64,000 nucleotides of DNA, taken from contig NC_133933.1 of assembly GCF_031877795.1 (NCBI RefSeq), positions 24,828,029 through 24,892,028 on the forward strand, in the 5' to 3' direction. Below the pieces are notes generated by a model. That model was not told the DNA's origin, did no database searches, and saw only the letters and a program-made list of their open reading frames with translations. Positions 9,850 to 22,190 of this stretch are shown here, one piece after another (position 1 is the first letter of the stretch; every line of letters starts with the position of its first letter). Origin of the DNA: Strix aluco. Its lineage: Eukaryota; Chordata; Aves; Strigiformes; Strigidae. A program made the position numbers and the translations under genes.

Positions 9850-10030
9850 CCTGCCCGGGACAGGAGGACCCTCGCTCTGCACCGCTCTGGGATGCGGCCC
9901 AGCCGGCGACAGCGAGGATGGCAAGTGAGGTGCAGGTGCCGGGGAGTGCTGCTCGGCCAGAGCCTGCCTCCTGCCGGCGCTGCTCGGTGCCAGCAGAGCC
10001 CCCTGCTGCCGGCTCTGGTGGCTGCTGGCT

Positions 10031-10075
10031 CCAAAATGGCCGCCGCTGGGAGGCCAACGGAAAGTGGGCGGGGCC
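10031..10075 (-). promoter_or_regulatory. GC-box and YY1-like promoter segment of RhoGAP copy 1
   Basis: GTGGGCGGGGCC at 10064-10075 is an Sp1-type GC box, and AAAATGGCCGCC at 10033-10044 resembles a YY1 site, which often sits near the start of TATA-less genes. Both lie about 180-225 bp upstream of the predicted start codon (9849), in GC-rich sequence. No TATA box was seen. This fits a housekeeping-style promoter with a 5' UTR starting near 10000-10060. It recurs 12,341 bp apart in the later units. Confidence 0.5.
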
Positions 10076-10619
10076 TCGTGCCGGGGGTGCTCTCCAGCGT
10101 GGCCCTGGCTGTCTTGCGCTGGGGAGCCCAGAGCAGGACAGAGCAGAGGGGAAGCACCCCCTCCCTCCGCCTGCTGCCAGTGGTTTGCCTGCTGCAGCCC
10201 GGGATGCACTTAGCCCCCGTTGCCCCAGGGGTACTTTGCTGGCTCCAAGTTGCTCAACTTCGGGTCCACCATGACCCCAGGGCTCTGCACAGCTGCTTGC
10301 CAGCTGGGTCTCCCCCAGCACATACGGCTCCAAAGGCTTCTTCCTGCCCAGGTCCAGCACTTTGCTCTTCCCTCTTCCCCTTCTTCAACGACAGCAGGCA
10401 CCTGGCAGCCCCTTTCTCCAGCCTGTCAAGGGCCCTCTGCTTGGCAACACAACTCCCGGCTGCAGGAGCCTCTCCTCCCGGTCGTGTGCCTTCTGCAAGC
10501 TGTCTGAGGGTGCGCTCTGCCCCGTCATCCGCATCACTGAATGTGGACAGGACGCGCATCATGCGGCGCAGGGCTTTCTCACAGAATGATCAGAAATTGA
10601 GGGGGAAGATCCACTTTTC

Positions 10620-10634
10620 TGTGTGTGTGTGTGT
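10620..10634. repeat. (TG)n microsatellite
   Basis: A run of about seven TG dinucleotides. The sequence just before the run varies between units (TTTTCTGTG in most, TTTTCTCTG in unit 2), as expected for a slippage-prone site. Confidence 0.9.
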
Positions 10635-11481
10635 ATTACAAATATGGTGCTTCTCCCTGTCATCCCTTGAAGCCAATTAAAGGTGTACAGGCTCTCTCGT
10701 TTTCCATTGGAATGTCACACCCCTTGGTAGTACTGACCTTACGTGTAACGTTGCATCAGGCTGTACTCTCGCCTAGACTGTTGGATAGTAGGTAGCCTAG
10801 AGTAGTAGAGAGCAGATGATCTGCATTAATGGTGCTAACGCCAGTGACGGGAGGTTGCATCTAGCTGTTCAGCCAAAGGGTAAAAATCAGAGGTGTCTGT
10901 TGAACTCAGTGGGCAATTGACTGAATTCAGCACGTTCAAAAAAGAAAAGCTACAGGAGGAAGGCATATTCTATCCTGACTGCTACAATGCATGTTTTAGG
11001 AGGTATGAAGATAAACCCTCCATGCCCCTCCGCCCACCCCCTTCCAAGAGAAAGGACTAGAGAAAAAAGATGCAACTTCTAGAGCAATGGGGCTTTTAAT
11101 AGGCAAGTAAATTTCCCCGTATCATGCCCATTCAATGAGCTACTTTGTCTGACACTCTGCCTTACTCGGTACCAGCATAAGACTCTTCCCGGAAGAATTA
11201 GACAAACCAAAAAATTGCTCTACAGCCAGTTGCCTCTGTTACGCTATGGAAGATGCAGAATTCCTCTCTGATCCACAACTTTCCACCTACAACCAAAACC
11301 GTAGTGAAGTTTTCCTCCATTTCAAATGGGCGCTGATGGCTCTTCCCCAGGGAAAGCCTCTGTCACTCTGTGGGCATAGCTGCTCATAGGCAAGGCAAGC
11401 CCCGAGCCTCACGCACCATCCGAGGCCACCACCGTCCTCCTGTAGCCGTGAGCAAGAGCTCAAACTCCTTTTCTGCTGCAG

Positions 11482-11862
11482 GAGAAGAGTTGTTAATAGA
11501 AGCGGATGCACGAGGCACGGTCAGTTCCAGAACAGTCACAGCTGTTCAAAGCCTTCCGTGCCCTGGGTTGGTGGTTGTCAGGACCAGCTCCTGCGTCAGC
11601 TTGCACCGAGGCTGGCGACAGCTGTGTTTCATGCAGGTAACTCAGGTTTAACCCTTTGTCCCCTGAGCATCCGCACAGCTCCAGCAGCACAGAAAGTCAC
11701 AGTGGGCCGCGCTGGAGCAAGCTGCTCCGCTGGACTTGTGGCAAGTGTTGCGTCTGCATCCCTGCCCTTCTGTTCTCCCTGTAGGGTCCTGGTCAATACA
11801 ACAAGCTGCTCTCCCTGGAAATGACCATCGTGGCGAAAGACAGACTCCACTGTGAGCCATGA
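11482..11862 (+). CDS. Weak candidate: last two exons of an unidentified plus-strand gene
   Basis: Two plus-strand segments have good splice signals and compatible frames. 11482-11636 follows a strong acceptor (TTTTCTGCTGCAG) and ends CAG|GTAACT. 11785-11862 follows TTCTCCCTGTAG and reads GPGQYNKLLSLEMTIVAKDR and a few more residues to a TGA. GPGQYN resembles the core of sperm-tail PG-rich repeats (ODF3/STPG-type proteins), but one hexapeptide is thin evidence. ATTAAA at 11998 could serve as a poly(A) signal. No upstream exons or start codon were found, so this could be a partial gene carried along by the duplication, or chance. Copies lie 12,341 bp apart. Confidence 0.22.
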
Positions 11863-12128
11863 CCTTCACCCACCGAGCAGCCAGCACAGCCAGGGACACG
11901 TCTGTGCGAAAGGCCCTCCCCGTGGCAAAAAGGGGATCCATAGTCAGCTTTGGATGGCGTGTGTCTGGTGGAACTGTTGATACTGCGCGATGCCTTGATT
12001 AAAATAGGAGCGATGAAGAGAGTTCAAAACCTGCCCTTTTGAGGAAAAATGCAGGAAATCAGAGTCTTTGCAGGAAGAATGCAGGAAACCGGCATCTTTT
12101 GGCTATTTTACACTCCAACCAGAAAGAT

Positions 12129-13061
12129 TGTGGGCCCGTGCTTTGCTGATTAGGGATACCAATTAAACTCAGACACCAGAGTGAAAAGAGCAGGCATATT
12201 TTACTGGAAATAGCTAAATAACAGAATAATACAGAAAACATACAGTACGAAAAGACACAATAGCGCACTTAAACAAATAGGAAAATACAGGGTCATGCAT
12301 CAAATCATTACTACCTGAGAGAGAGAATAGGGATTAAGAAAGATCCATCACCACTTGCATACTTTACCATCATCCGGATCCGCAGTGGCTGGGCAGCCCC
12401 GGTTACAGCGAGGATTTGGAGAGCCTTTCCCGGCAAGTAGGAAATCCTACGCGGTGCGTCCACCCGTAGGTGAGGCTTCCAAAGTCGCTGTGAGCGGGTC
12501 CAGCCTTATATAGCCCAAAATCAGCAAGCCAGAATAGCTGGCACCTCTGTTTTGAGCGGAACGTCTGGTTTCACTCTCACATTAGATTCCCCCGGAGCCT
12601 GGCCAGGGCTCAAGGGAGAAGCTAAGGGAGTTTCCCTGCTTATCTAATTTATTTATGTTCTTTTTAGAACAAGGCCACACGTCTGGTCCCAAGGCCGGAC
12701 AGCAGGCTTCATGGCCTTGTTAACTTACCTCTATGCCAAGAAGAAGAAAGATACATTCAGGATAGACATGTTTCCATTACATTCATCATCAGTCAGGAGT
12801 CTATGATATCTAAGCTACATCTTTCATTAATGACCATACACATATCGTTAATGACTACATACTAAGTTAGCAGCTTTGGCTCGGGGCCTGTTGTTCAGGC
12901 TTCAACACTTCAACACTGTAGCGCTTTTTACATCAGGATAGGCGGTTTGTTATAACCTAGTACAATACCTACTAGCACAATGGTTATCAGGTACAAAATA
13001 TACAGGATTCCTCTATAGGTCAACTCTGGCTTGGGCCTATTGTCCAAGCCTTAGCACTTCA
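12129..13061 (-). mobile_element. Solo-LTR-like segment, whole, upstream of RhoGAP copy 1
   Basis: The segment is about 930 bp. Read on the minus strand it starts TGAAGTGC, has a TATATAAGG box near 12505-12514, and ends GGGCCCACA. Sequence after the TATA box is T-rich near the end (CTCTTTTCACTCTGG), as in many avian R/U5 regions. No primer binding site or viral gene follows, which suggests a solo LTR. It points toward the start codon of copy 1 (9849), about 2.7 kb away, so it could act as an alternative promoter. End points and family are uncertain and no target-site duplication was found. Confidence 0.5.
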
Positions 13062-13389
13062 GCCCGGTGGTTAATGCTTTAAGGGCAGTTCAGCACGTTG
13101 GGAAAAGGGATGGAAGACCACTCTTGTGGACGCTGTCTGGACTGGGCTAGGCTGGGGTTGGAGAGCCTGGGAGGGTCTCCGCGGTCCCAGCTTTCCCGCA
13201 GTGCTGACTGTGGTGGCTGCTGCCTGTTCTTTCCTGCAGTGCTGACTGCACCCACCAGCTGAAAAAGCCCCTGGTAGAGGGGCAGGGAGAAGCTCTTCTC
13301 CAGAGATTTGCCAGAAACTCTCCAGAGCATCCCTTTTCCCCCCATGAGGATGCTCTGTGTGACAAGGGAAGGTGCCCATTAGTCCACAG

Positions 13390-13489
13390 TCCTGAGCAAT
13401 CCGGTCTAGGTGACCCTGCTTGAGCAGGCAGGTTGGACCAGAGGACCTCCACAGGTCCCTCCCAGCCTCAGCGGTTCTATGTGATGCTG
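13390..13489 (+). mobile_element. CR1 LINE 3'-end fragment (unit 2)
   Basis: Same fragment as at 1046-1145, at the same distance from the gene's 3' end. Confidence 0.75.
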
Positions 13490-13839
13490 TGCTTTGGTTT
13501 GACGCCTCAAGCACCTGAACTCAGCCCCGATGCCTGCTGGAAAGGATTCTGGCGCAAGGGATGATCCCAAACTCTTCCACAAGGATGCGTGCGTCACAAA
13601 ACAACTTCTACCTCGTCCAGAATATCGTATGGCACACACATTCAGAAGAGACAAAATGTCCTTTTATTGTGGACATTAACTGCAGGAGCCCAGGAGTCAC
13701 AGGGCTTCAGGTGGCAACAGGAAATCAGCACCTACAACGACAGAGCCAGAAAGCACTGGTAAAGCACAAAGGCAGGAACAGGCATGGCTTGGTTCCCCTT
13801 TCTTTGGGAAACAGGAATTGTTGATATCCCAGAAGAGAG

Positions 13840-16800
13840 CTACTGCTGGCATTGGCTCTGGGGTGGCTCTGGCCCCTTATCCCCATGGGTAATGCCCTTA
13901 CAGACCTGCGCATATGCAGAGGTGCAGAGTGCCCCCGTGCCACACAGCAGGGCTCCCCTGGGGAGCTGCCACGGGGTTATTTCCAAACCCTGCATAGCAC
14001 CATCCCCTCGCCGTCCCTTGCCAGAGAGTTGGACTGACTTAGAGCAGTGTGGAGAGTTGGCAAAGATGGGCAGCAGAGCCTGGTACGTACCTGGGGCTTC
14101 CTGATCTTTTGCACCTCCCTGCTTTTTTTGCAGTCCCCATCTTCTTCTTTCTTCTCTTCTTCGCCTGGTGGGGTTCCGTCTCTTCTGCCCAGGCCTCTTC
14201 TCTCTTTCTTTTCCTTTGGCTGGCGCTCTCCTGGCGGGAGCCTGCAAACCTTTCCATCCCACAGCATGATTAGATAGGTAAAGCCAGGATCAGTTGGAAT
14301 CAGTTCTTGATTTAACCAAAGCTGACTCATTTTACCTTCTTTGCTCTGAGAGGCTCTTTGGTTCCTCTGTGCATCCCAGGGCCTCTACCGTGGTCTCGGG
14401 GGTGGTTGGAGACGGAGCAATGCGTGCCTAAAACAGAAAGGTCGTCATTAGCAGGTGGCAAGGGATGCCCTGAAGTAGTAAGCAACTGCTTGGCACGTTG
14501 CTGCCTTAGCTCTACAGAGGAGATCCCTTTGGCCGGTTTGCATTAGCCCTTTCTCCCAAGGATCTCACTCTGGAACACAGGGTTCACGTGGGGGTGTGAC
14601 AGTTCATTTGTGGGGCCATTCAGCAGAGAGCCTGCGATCCCCTGCCGGGCAAGAGAAGGCTGGCCCACTTCCTTCTGCCAGAATTTCTTCCGCCCTCCCA
14701 AGTTTTACTTACAGCGTGTTATTCCGGGGTGGGGGGAAATAAAATGCAAAGCCACAAGAGATCGAATGCCAGGAAGAGGCACAGCAGCTGCTTGGACCCA
14801 ACAGGAACTACCCTCCTACCTAAGACACATTGTCGCAGCGCTCGTGGAGCTGCCATACCTCCGCCGATTCTGCTCCCACCACCGCATCTCCCCCTGCTGC
14901 TCTCTGGAGGATGAGCAGAGAGGCTGGTGCATCCAGGAAGGCTTTTGCCTGGTGCTCCACGTCTGCTTCGCCTGCCGGGCCATGCTCCTTTCCCAAAGGC
15001 AGCTCTGGAAAGCAAAAGCGTGTGCAGCAAAGTGACTTGTTGGAAGTGGACAACAGCTAAAGCAAAACCCACACCAAGCCCTACCCCCGCTGTCTGCTCA
15101 GGCTGTGACAGCCCTCAGTCCCTCCTCCTACCTGTGCATCTGCCCATGGGCTCTGGTGACATCTGGACAGCCATCTCCTCCCCCAGGATGTCACTGCCGT
15201 TCTCAATGAGAAATTCCACCAGCAGCTTCACCTGCACACATCAAAGCCTTGGTTTCAGCGCAGGTGTCTGAAAATGTGCCAAGCAGCCTTTCCTGCTCCT
15301 GACCCTTGCTTCTGCACAGAAGGCTGTGGCTGTGGGGCTGCTCTTCCAGGCAGCCACTCCGCCATCATTTACTCAAGAGAGGAGCAAGCTCTGACAGTCC
15401 AGGCAGGCTGCAGGCAGCCGGTCAATACAGCGTACCTTCTCGGTCACCTCCAGCATGGCCTCGAGCGGGAGCAGGTCCTCGTCGGGTGGGCCCAGCAGGT
15501 TTGGCCCCAGGCAGATGGCCAGGTTGCTGGCGGTCATTCTGCTGGTGGACACGTGGTGGCCAATGCTCTGCAGCAGCGAGATCAGGCGCTGGAGGAGGAG
15601 GAGATGGGCTGCAGGCAACTTCTCGGCCACCCTGAGGGAGCAGGAACACAACGTTATGGAAGCAGATGCTGCCCACAGCTGCCCCTGAAGCTTGCACAAG
15701 GGCAGGTGGGAGCCAGTGTCTGTGTTGTGCCACTTTCCAGGTGCTCTCAGGCAGTGATCAGGGCTCCTGTGCTTCAGGAAGAAAACACACTGCTGCTTCC
15801 CAGCTCCTGGTTTCACCCAAGCCCACGCAAGGGAAGGCTCCCTGCCCACGCCCTTTCCCCCGAAATGCAACCCCAGCCCAGCAAATGCGAGCTGCCAGAA
15901 AGTGCAACCTGCTAAGGAGCCCGTCCCTTTTCAGGCAAGTCCCAGGACTCTGCCACTCCCTACTCAACAGGCAGGCTGCTGGCCACACTCACACTTTCAG
16001 CGCTTCCACCCTGGCCTCCTTGCTTGGCCTCTCCATGGCCTGCATCCAGTCCTCGTAGAGGCCGACAACGAGCAGCTTGCCTGGGATGCTGCGGAGAAAG
16101 TCCTGCAAGGCCAAGGGCTTCAGGTGAGCCTTTGAAGGTTCCAGGCCAGCCAGGAGCTCTTCCAGCTGCAGGGCAGAAGCGCTCACCTTCAGGACGGCAG
16201 CCAGCAGGATGACAGGCTGGTTTGCCAGGTCCACATCTGCGCCGCGGTCGAGGTCCTCCTTCAGCTTCTGGAGCGCCGTCCCCCTGTCGGATCTGCGGAA
16301 GATCCCCTCCGTCGACGGTCCTCGCTGGTGCAGGATGTCCACGAGCTCCTGCGGGAGACGCAGGAGAACAGCTGCTTGGCTGAAGAAACAAGTGACGGCA
16401 GAGGCCAGAGCTCTGCCCCAGGCTGGGCTCCGCCCCCCCCGCAAAGGGTCTGGCGCCAGAAGCGGTGGCCGTGGGTGAAAAGCCCCGTGCCCCAGCCACC
16501 CCCGCAGCCGCTGGGGACAGTGGCTCTGGAGCAGCCGCAGGGAGGGCTGGGGCTTCCCTGTCCAGGCTGGCCTACCTGGATGGGCCGGGGCAGCGTGCCG
16601 GCCTCCCCGCAGAGCGCTGCCAGGGGCTGCCCAAAGAGCGCCCTGCTGCAGTCGGAGCCCGCCTGCCCTGGCGCCGGGGCAGCGGACGGGCTCCGCCGCA
16701 GCGCAAACGGCCAGGGCAGCCCCCTCCTCTTCCTGCTGGTGCGGCCGCCGCTCCCTCCCGCTGCAAAGGGAAAGAGAGCAAGAGCCCGTCAGTGGGAACC

Positions 16801-19800
16801 GCCAGGCCAGCGCTCCCGGAGCCTGCCCTGCCCTGCCCTGCCCTGCCTGCAGCGCGGTGCTGAGCCGTGCGGCGGGACGGGACGGGACGGGCAGGGAGCC
16901 GGCAGCTGGAACCAGGGCTCTGGCTCAGCGGCTCCGGCTCGCAGTCTCCTGAGAGTCGGCGGCACAGCGGGACAGCCCCGCCCAGCCCTCGCCCTGCCCT
17001 CCCCCAGGCCGCGAGCCGCAGCAGAGGGAGGCTCCCTGTCCCGCAGAATCACGTCCGGCGGCCGCTGCCCAGCGGGTGTCCTTGCTCGTCCGGGTGACAT
17101 CCGTCCTCCCTTGGGGTGCCCAACCTGCGGGGTGACACTCAGGGAACAAGGGAGCACGGCTCCTCCCGGCTCTGGCCGCGGAGCAGGGACCCATCTGCCC
17201 GGCTCTGGGGACAGAGCTCAGGCAGGCAGCACCTCGAGTGCTCAGCACTGTCGAAGGGTCCCGAGCGCTCAGCTCTCTCCTGCTGCAGCGTGATGCGCAC
17301 CGATTTCCTCTGGCCAAAGGGCAGCAGCAACAGCATCCTCAGTTGTGCAGACGTGCCGGTCCAGGAGAAAAGAAGGCCCTCCCTGCCCTTCGTCCCCAAA
17401 CTCACCTGGTGAGCGGCAAAGTCCGCCTTCATTGGTAGGTGGGGCTGTTGGATGCCCTTGCTTGGGATCAGCCTGCAAGAACCAGGACCCTCTGCCCTCC
17501 TGGGCTCTCTGCCTCACGCGGCAGGTTTCCTCCCAGCACCACCAGCGGGGACATGCGGCGTTCCTGGTGGCTCCCCAACGCTCTTTGCACCCGGGGTGGC
17601 ACCGCAGGACCCTCCCTCCCCCCTGCACAGGCTCACCCCACTCGCCGCACAGCCCTGGCACCCCGGCACAGCCAGAGGCGGGTGAAAGGCAGCCGTTCTC
17701 ACCTCTGCCTGGTCCTCCAGCAGCCTCTCCAGGCTCTTCTTGGCGCTGAATGTCTTCCACTGGGCAGGAGAGAAAGAGTGGAAGGAGGTGAGCAGCGACG
17801 CCTCTGCTGCTCGGCTGGAGGGCCAGCGCTCGGGGACAGCGGCCAGACGAGAGAGACACTTACGGCGTGGCGTCGGCTCAGCTCCTTCTGCAGGAGTTTG
17901 ATGGACGGGATGTTGGTTACTCGGGCTCCCGTGGCTCCTTCGGGTGTCCTGTCACCGGGAAAGGACAGGGAGAGAGCTGGCTGAGCCCCAAGCCACCTCT
18001 TCTCCCTTGTCAGGCAGCTCTGCCTGAGAGCTGCCCGCAGCCACAGCGGCAGCTCTCCCCATCTGGGGAGCTGTGTTCCCCCATCCGGCCACGCCTGAAG
18101 CACCCCCCTAGCTTACCCCAGCAGCTTGCCCAGCCACAGCTGCTTCAGTGCCCGGGAGCTGCAGAAAGAGAGGAGAACCAGCGTCAGGCCCCGCTGCCCC
18201 CCAGCCCCTGGGCCCCTGCACAGCCTTGCCCCTTGGGAAGGGCTGAGGGGCAGCACGAGGCCCCGTGGGGCAGGACAGGGGTGCTGCCCAAGCCCTGGCT
18301 CCCTGTGTCCTGCCAGAGCAGCTGCCCCTGCCCTTGCCTTCTGGGGACCAAAAGGTGACCAGGGGATGCAGGATGTGGAAACGCACCCCCATCCCTCCCT
18401 GCCGGCGTGCAGCCCGCTCCCTGTCCAGGCTCTGCACGGAGGGCAGAGGCCATTCACAGGGTGGCGTGGGCACGGTTGGGACCCTCTCCTGCCCGGCTGT
18501 GGGACGTGGCACCATGACTCACCCGAAAGTGGCAACACAGGTGCCGCTGGGCCAGATGAAGATGATGGAGGTCCTGTCGTCGTCGCTGCCTTCCTCCTCC
18601 TCTTCCTCTTTGACGTCCCCCGCCGCCTCCTTCCCGCTGCTCAGCACCCACAGCTGGTCCAGGGCCAGGCGGAGCTGTGGGCGCAGGGTGGTGCCACGTC
18701 TGCGGAGAAGAGAGACAGGCAGTGAGCTGGAGGTGGCCGCCTTGGGGTGCCCCCGGGCAGAGCCCTGCCCCCCACCTGCCCCTGTGTGGTGGTTTAGGCC
18801 CTGCCGGGACCCGAGAGGACATTGCCACTGCCCCTCCCCTACCCTCCGACCGGAACGGGGCAGGGAGTGAAATACAAACCCCGGGGCTGAGATAAGGAGA
18901 GGTTTAATACAGCAGTGCAACAGCAACAAACCGAACAACAAGAACGATAACAATAGCAATAACAGTAATAACAATAAACAGAACAAGGGATATACTGATA
19001 CAGCAGCGAGGAGAGCGACCCCACACCACGCGTTTACCGACTGAGTAATCCCACACCACTGAGGGATCTTCTGAGAGGCCGGGTAAGGGAGACAATTGCT
19101 CAACCTCCTCCAGGGCAGCTATACCAAAGGCCCACCAGTACTCTCTTGGGTCTTTAAAGTACCCTCTCCTCAGGTAATCTGTACCTAGGATGCACGGGGC
19201 ATCTGGGCCAGTCACAATGGGGTGCTTATGCCAGTCCTTCCCAGTTAAGCTTACTTCAGCTTCTAATAGGGTCAGCTGTTGGGATCCCCCTGTCACTCCG
19301 GAGATGCAGATGGGTTCAACCCCACTGTAGTTTGATGGCATCAGGGTGCACTGTGCGCCAGTATCTACCAAGGCCTTATATGCTTGTACGTCTGATGTGC
19401 CAGGCCATCGGATCCACACCGTCCAGTAAATCCGATTATCCCTTTCCTCCACCTGGCTGGAGGCAGGGCCCCTCTAATCCTGCTCACCATCACTCACTTG
19501 TTCTAAGAGTGACTCCTGCAAGAATGACTCACTTGTCCCCTCAAGAAGGTCAAGCATAACGTTGGCCATTCTATTCTGTCTGGGGGATTTCCGACTGGAC
19601 ACTGGAGCTGCGTCTCTCTTGGAAGACTCCCCTTTCATGGTGGCTTTCCCTTTCAGGTGCTGTACTTGTGCAGCTAGGGCGGGAGTGGGCTGTCCATCCC
19701 ACCTCCTCACGTTTTCTCCATGGTCGCAGAGGAAGAATCACAGGGTACCCCGTGCTGTGTCCCTTCCACTGCCCTTCTCTTGGGTGGGGAAGTGCCTGCT

Positions 19801-22190
19801 TCTAATGGCTGAGACATCGGCCCGTGCAGGTGGAATGTAGGACGTGTCCTCTTCCACTTTCTGGAGCCTCTGAGGCAGTTCCCTTACAGCTGAAACCCAG
19901 GCATGTTGGGAGGAAGGGAGATTTCCCTCATATTGCCGGAGCTGGCCAGCCACTTCGTCCACTGTCTGAGTGTGGGTGTCTCGCCACCAGGACGCTACTG
20001 CCAGTGCTTTGGAATGTGCCTCTGGTGCACTTTGCAGGAACTTCTGCCACATCAGCTGTGTGCAAGGGACCTGATCTGGATCCATGGGCCATCATTGAGA
20101 TCACCATAAACCATGTCAAACACAGCCAATTCCCTGAGGTTCTGAATGCCTTTCTCCGTGTTGGTCCACTTGCCTAACCGACATAGAACATCATCCTTGT
20201 AGGGGCACCTCTCCCTTACACTGAGCAGGAGTCGCCTCCAAAGGCTGAGGGTTTGAGCCTGTTTCCCTATGGCCTTGTCAATACCAGCCTCCCTGGCTAA
20301 AGATCCCAGCTGCTTGGCCTCTCTCCCCTCCAATTCCAAAACACCAGCTCCACTATCCCAGCATCGGAGCAGCCAGGTGCAAATTTGCTCGCCTGGAAGG
20401 CGTCTGAAATCCTTCCGCATATCTCGCAACTCACTGAGGGATAGAGATCGGATGGTTACCTCCGGCTCTTCCTCCTGCTCTCGTGATGGGCCTGGTTCAT
20501 CATCACCCTGTGCACTGCGAGGGGATTTTTTGGTATATTTGGTTTTCCGTGTCGGGGCGACTCATACTGGCACTGCCTGTCCCCCTGGCCCAGCTGCTGT
20601 GCTGGTGGAGGCGACTGGTACTGGCACTGCCTGTCCCCCTGGCCCAGCTGCTGTACCAGCAGGTTCACTTTCAGATCCTGCAGCCCTTTCTCCCCCTTGA
20701 GGGCAGTGATCAGTGTTAAAGATGACACGGTAGGCATGGGCAAGCCCCCAGCACATCGCAACGAGTTGTGTCTCCCGGGGTTTGTCACATTGGCAACACA
20801 CCTTTTCCAAACACTCCACCAGTTTATCAGGACTCTGCACTTGTTTGGGAGCGAGATCCCAAAGCATTGGGGGTGACCACTGACTCAGGCACTTGCCCAT
20901 CTTTTCCCACACACCTTGCCATTTATAACTATCTGCCCTCGGGGCAGGTTTCCGGGTGGTGCCATTATTGGAGAAGTACCGCATGGCCCAAAACAAGATC
21001 TGGCAGACATTCAGAAAGCGCTGTGCCGCAAACACACTGGCCTGGGTGCTCCAAGGATAGCTAAAACTCTCAAAAACCGAGAGCATCTCTTCCCCTGGCT
21101 CACCCACAGAGGCGGTGAGACCCCTAACGAAAGCCCAGGCAGCAAACAGCTACCGGTTCACCCGCACAAGCAGTGATGCAAGCACATTATAAGCAGTCAG
21201 TAGCCAGTATAGCAAAATAAAACCCTTGACACATTTTCCACCGATAACAAACGCCAGCACTGGGAACACACAGGGGATATAAGGATTAATCCAGCCCCAC
21301 CACGCAAGCAAGTTGGCCAGCACTGCAAATGTTCCTTATCAAACAAATACGAATAAAACCAGAAAAATGGCACCTAACAGATGGCTCTAACACACCTTCT
21401 CCTTGTGTCCTTATCTCAACCCTCTCGTGCCACACGTTGGGCACCAAAAAGGCTGTGGTGGTTTAGGCCCCGCCGGGACCCGAGACCACGCTGCCGCTGC
21501 CCCTCCCCCACCCTCCGACCGGAACGGGGCAGGGAGTGAAATACAGACCCCGGGGCTGAGATAAGGAGAGGTTTGATACAACAGTGCAACAGCAACAAAC
21601 CGAACAACAAGAACGATAGCAATAGCAATAACAGTAATAACAATAAACAGAACAAGGGATATACAGATACAGCAGTGAGGGAAGCGACCCCACCCCACGC
21701 GTTTACCAATCTTCCCGCGCTTGGGCGCCCGGACCTGACGTCAGCATGGTATTGAATAACCCGGCTAGAGCTCCCTCCCCACTGCTGGGGAAACTTAACC
21801 CTATCCTGGCTAAACCAGGACACCTTGGGATGGACATTGGTGCATCCAGCACCAAGGCCCCAGGGCCTGGGGCTGGTGCCAGAGTGTCCCTGGCCTGGTG
21901 GCAGGGCCAGGGATGGGGGAAAGGCAGTGGGGCTCTGAGGGTCTTACCGCAACTTGGCGATGACCAGTTCCTCCTGGAGGAGGAGAAGGCGCCTCTCGCT
22001 CCTCCTGTGGCCCCGGGTCAGCCACACGTCTGTGCTCAGCACCGCCTCGGCGTCGGTGAGAGCCTCCCTGCGGAGCAGAGAGCGGCGGGCATGAGAAAGG
22101 CTGCAGCTGCGAGGCCCGGCCGTGCCCACCCATCCCTGAGCCGCAGGGGGGATCCTACCTGGAGTGCCAGCAGCAGTTGGCCTGGCCCAT
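13840..22190 (-). CDS. RhoGAP protein, ARHGAP20-like, copy 2 (16 exons)
   Basis: Exons: 22159-22190, 21948-22067, 18523-18699, 18117-18158, 17864-17948, 17703-17759, 17406-17472, 16576-16760, 16187-16348, 15993-16102, 15436-15631, 15132-15231, 14859-15004, 14336-14427, 14091-14241, 13840-13905. All splice sites and the open frame are kept. By eye the protein equals copy 1; the coding differences I saw are silent (for example two in exon 2 and the Thr codon at the end of exon 12). Poly(A) signal at 13663-13668; GC box near 22405-22416. Confidence 0.87.
18785..21822 (-). mobile_element. ERVK-type provirus, broken, intron 2 of copy 2
   Basis: Same element, site and parts as at 6444-9481: 5' LTR 21454-21822, gag-like about 19471-21111, protease-like about 19041-19456, partial 3' LTR from 18785. 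It differs from the unit-1 element at only a few bases. Confidence 0.87.

Larger units (their letters stand above)
9850..12128. other. Upstream and intergenic region between RhoGAP copy 1 and the next LTR
   Basis: 9850-10600 is GC-rich, probably the promoter and 5' UTR, with long overlapping open frames on both strands that are explained by composition. A short TG microsatellite lies at 10620-10634. From about 10690 to 11470 I recognise nothing. A weak candidate for the 3' end of a plus-strand gene lies at 11482-11862, with a possible ATTAAA signal at 11998-12003. The solo-LTR-like segment follows from 12129. Confidence 0.5.

Noticed and set aside
9405-10274. 289-aa plus-strand open frame, and overlapping frames of 184-285 aa on both strands over the promoter region
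   Set aside because: Open frames on several strands and phases at once are expected in this GC-rich stretch. They overlap exon 2, the LTR and the promoter, have Pro/Ala/Arg-rich composition and show no domain.
10254-10562. Minus-strand frame starting MMRVLSTFSDADDGAERTL upstream of the RhoGAP gene
   Set aside because: It reads somewhat like a real protein and could be an upstream exon or another gene fragment, but I could not place it in a family or link it by phase to exon 1.
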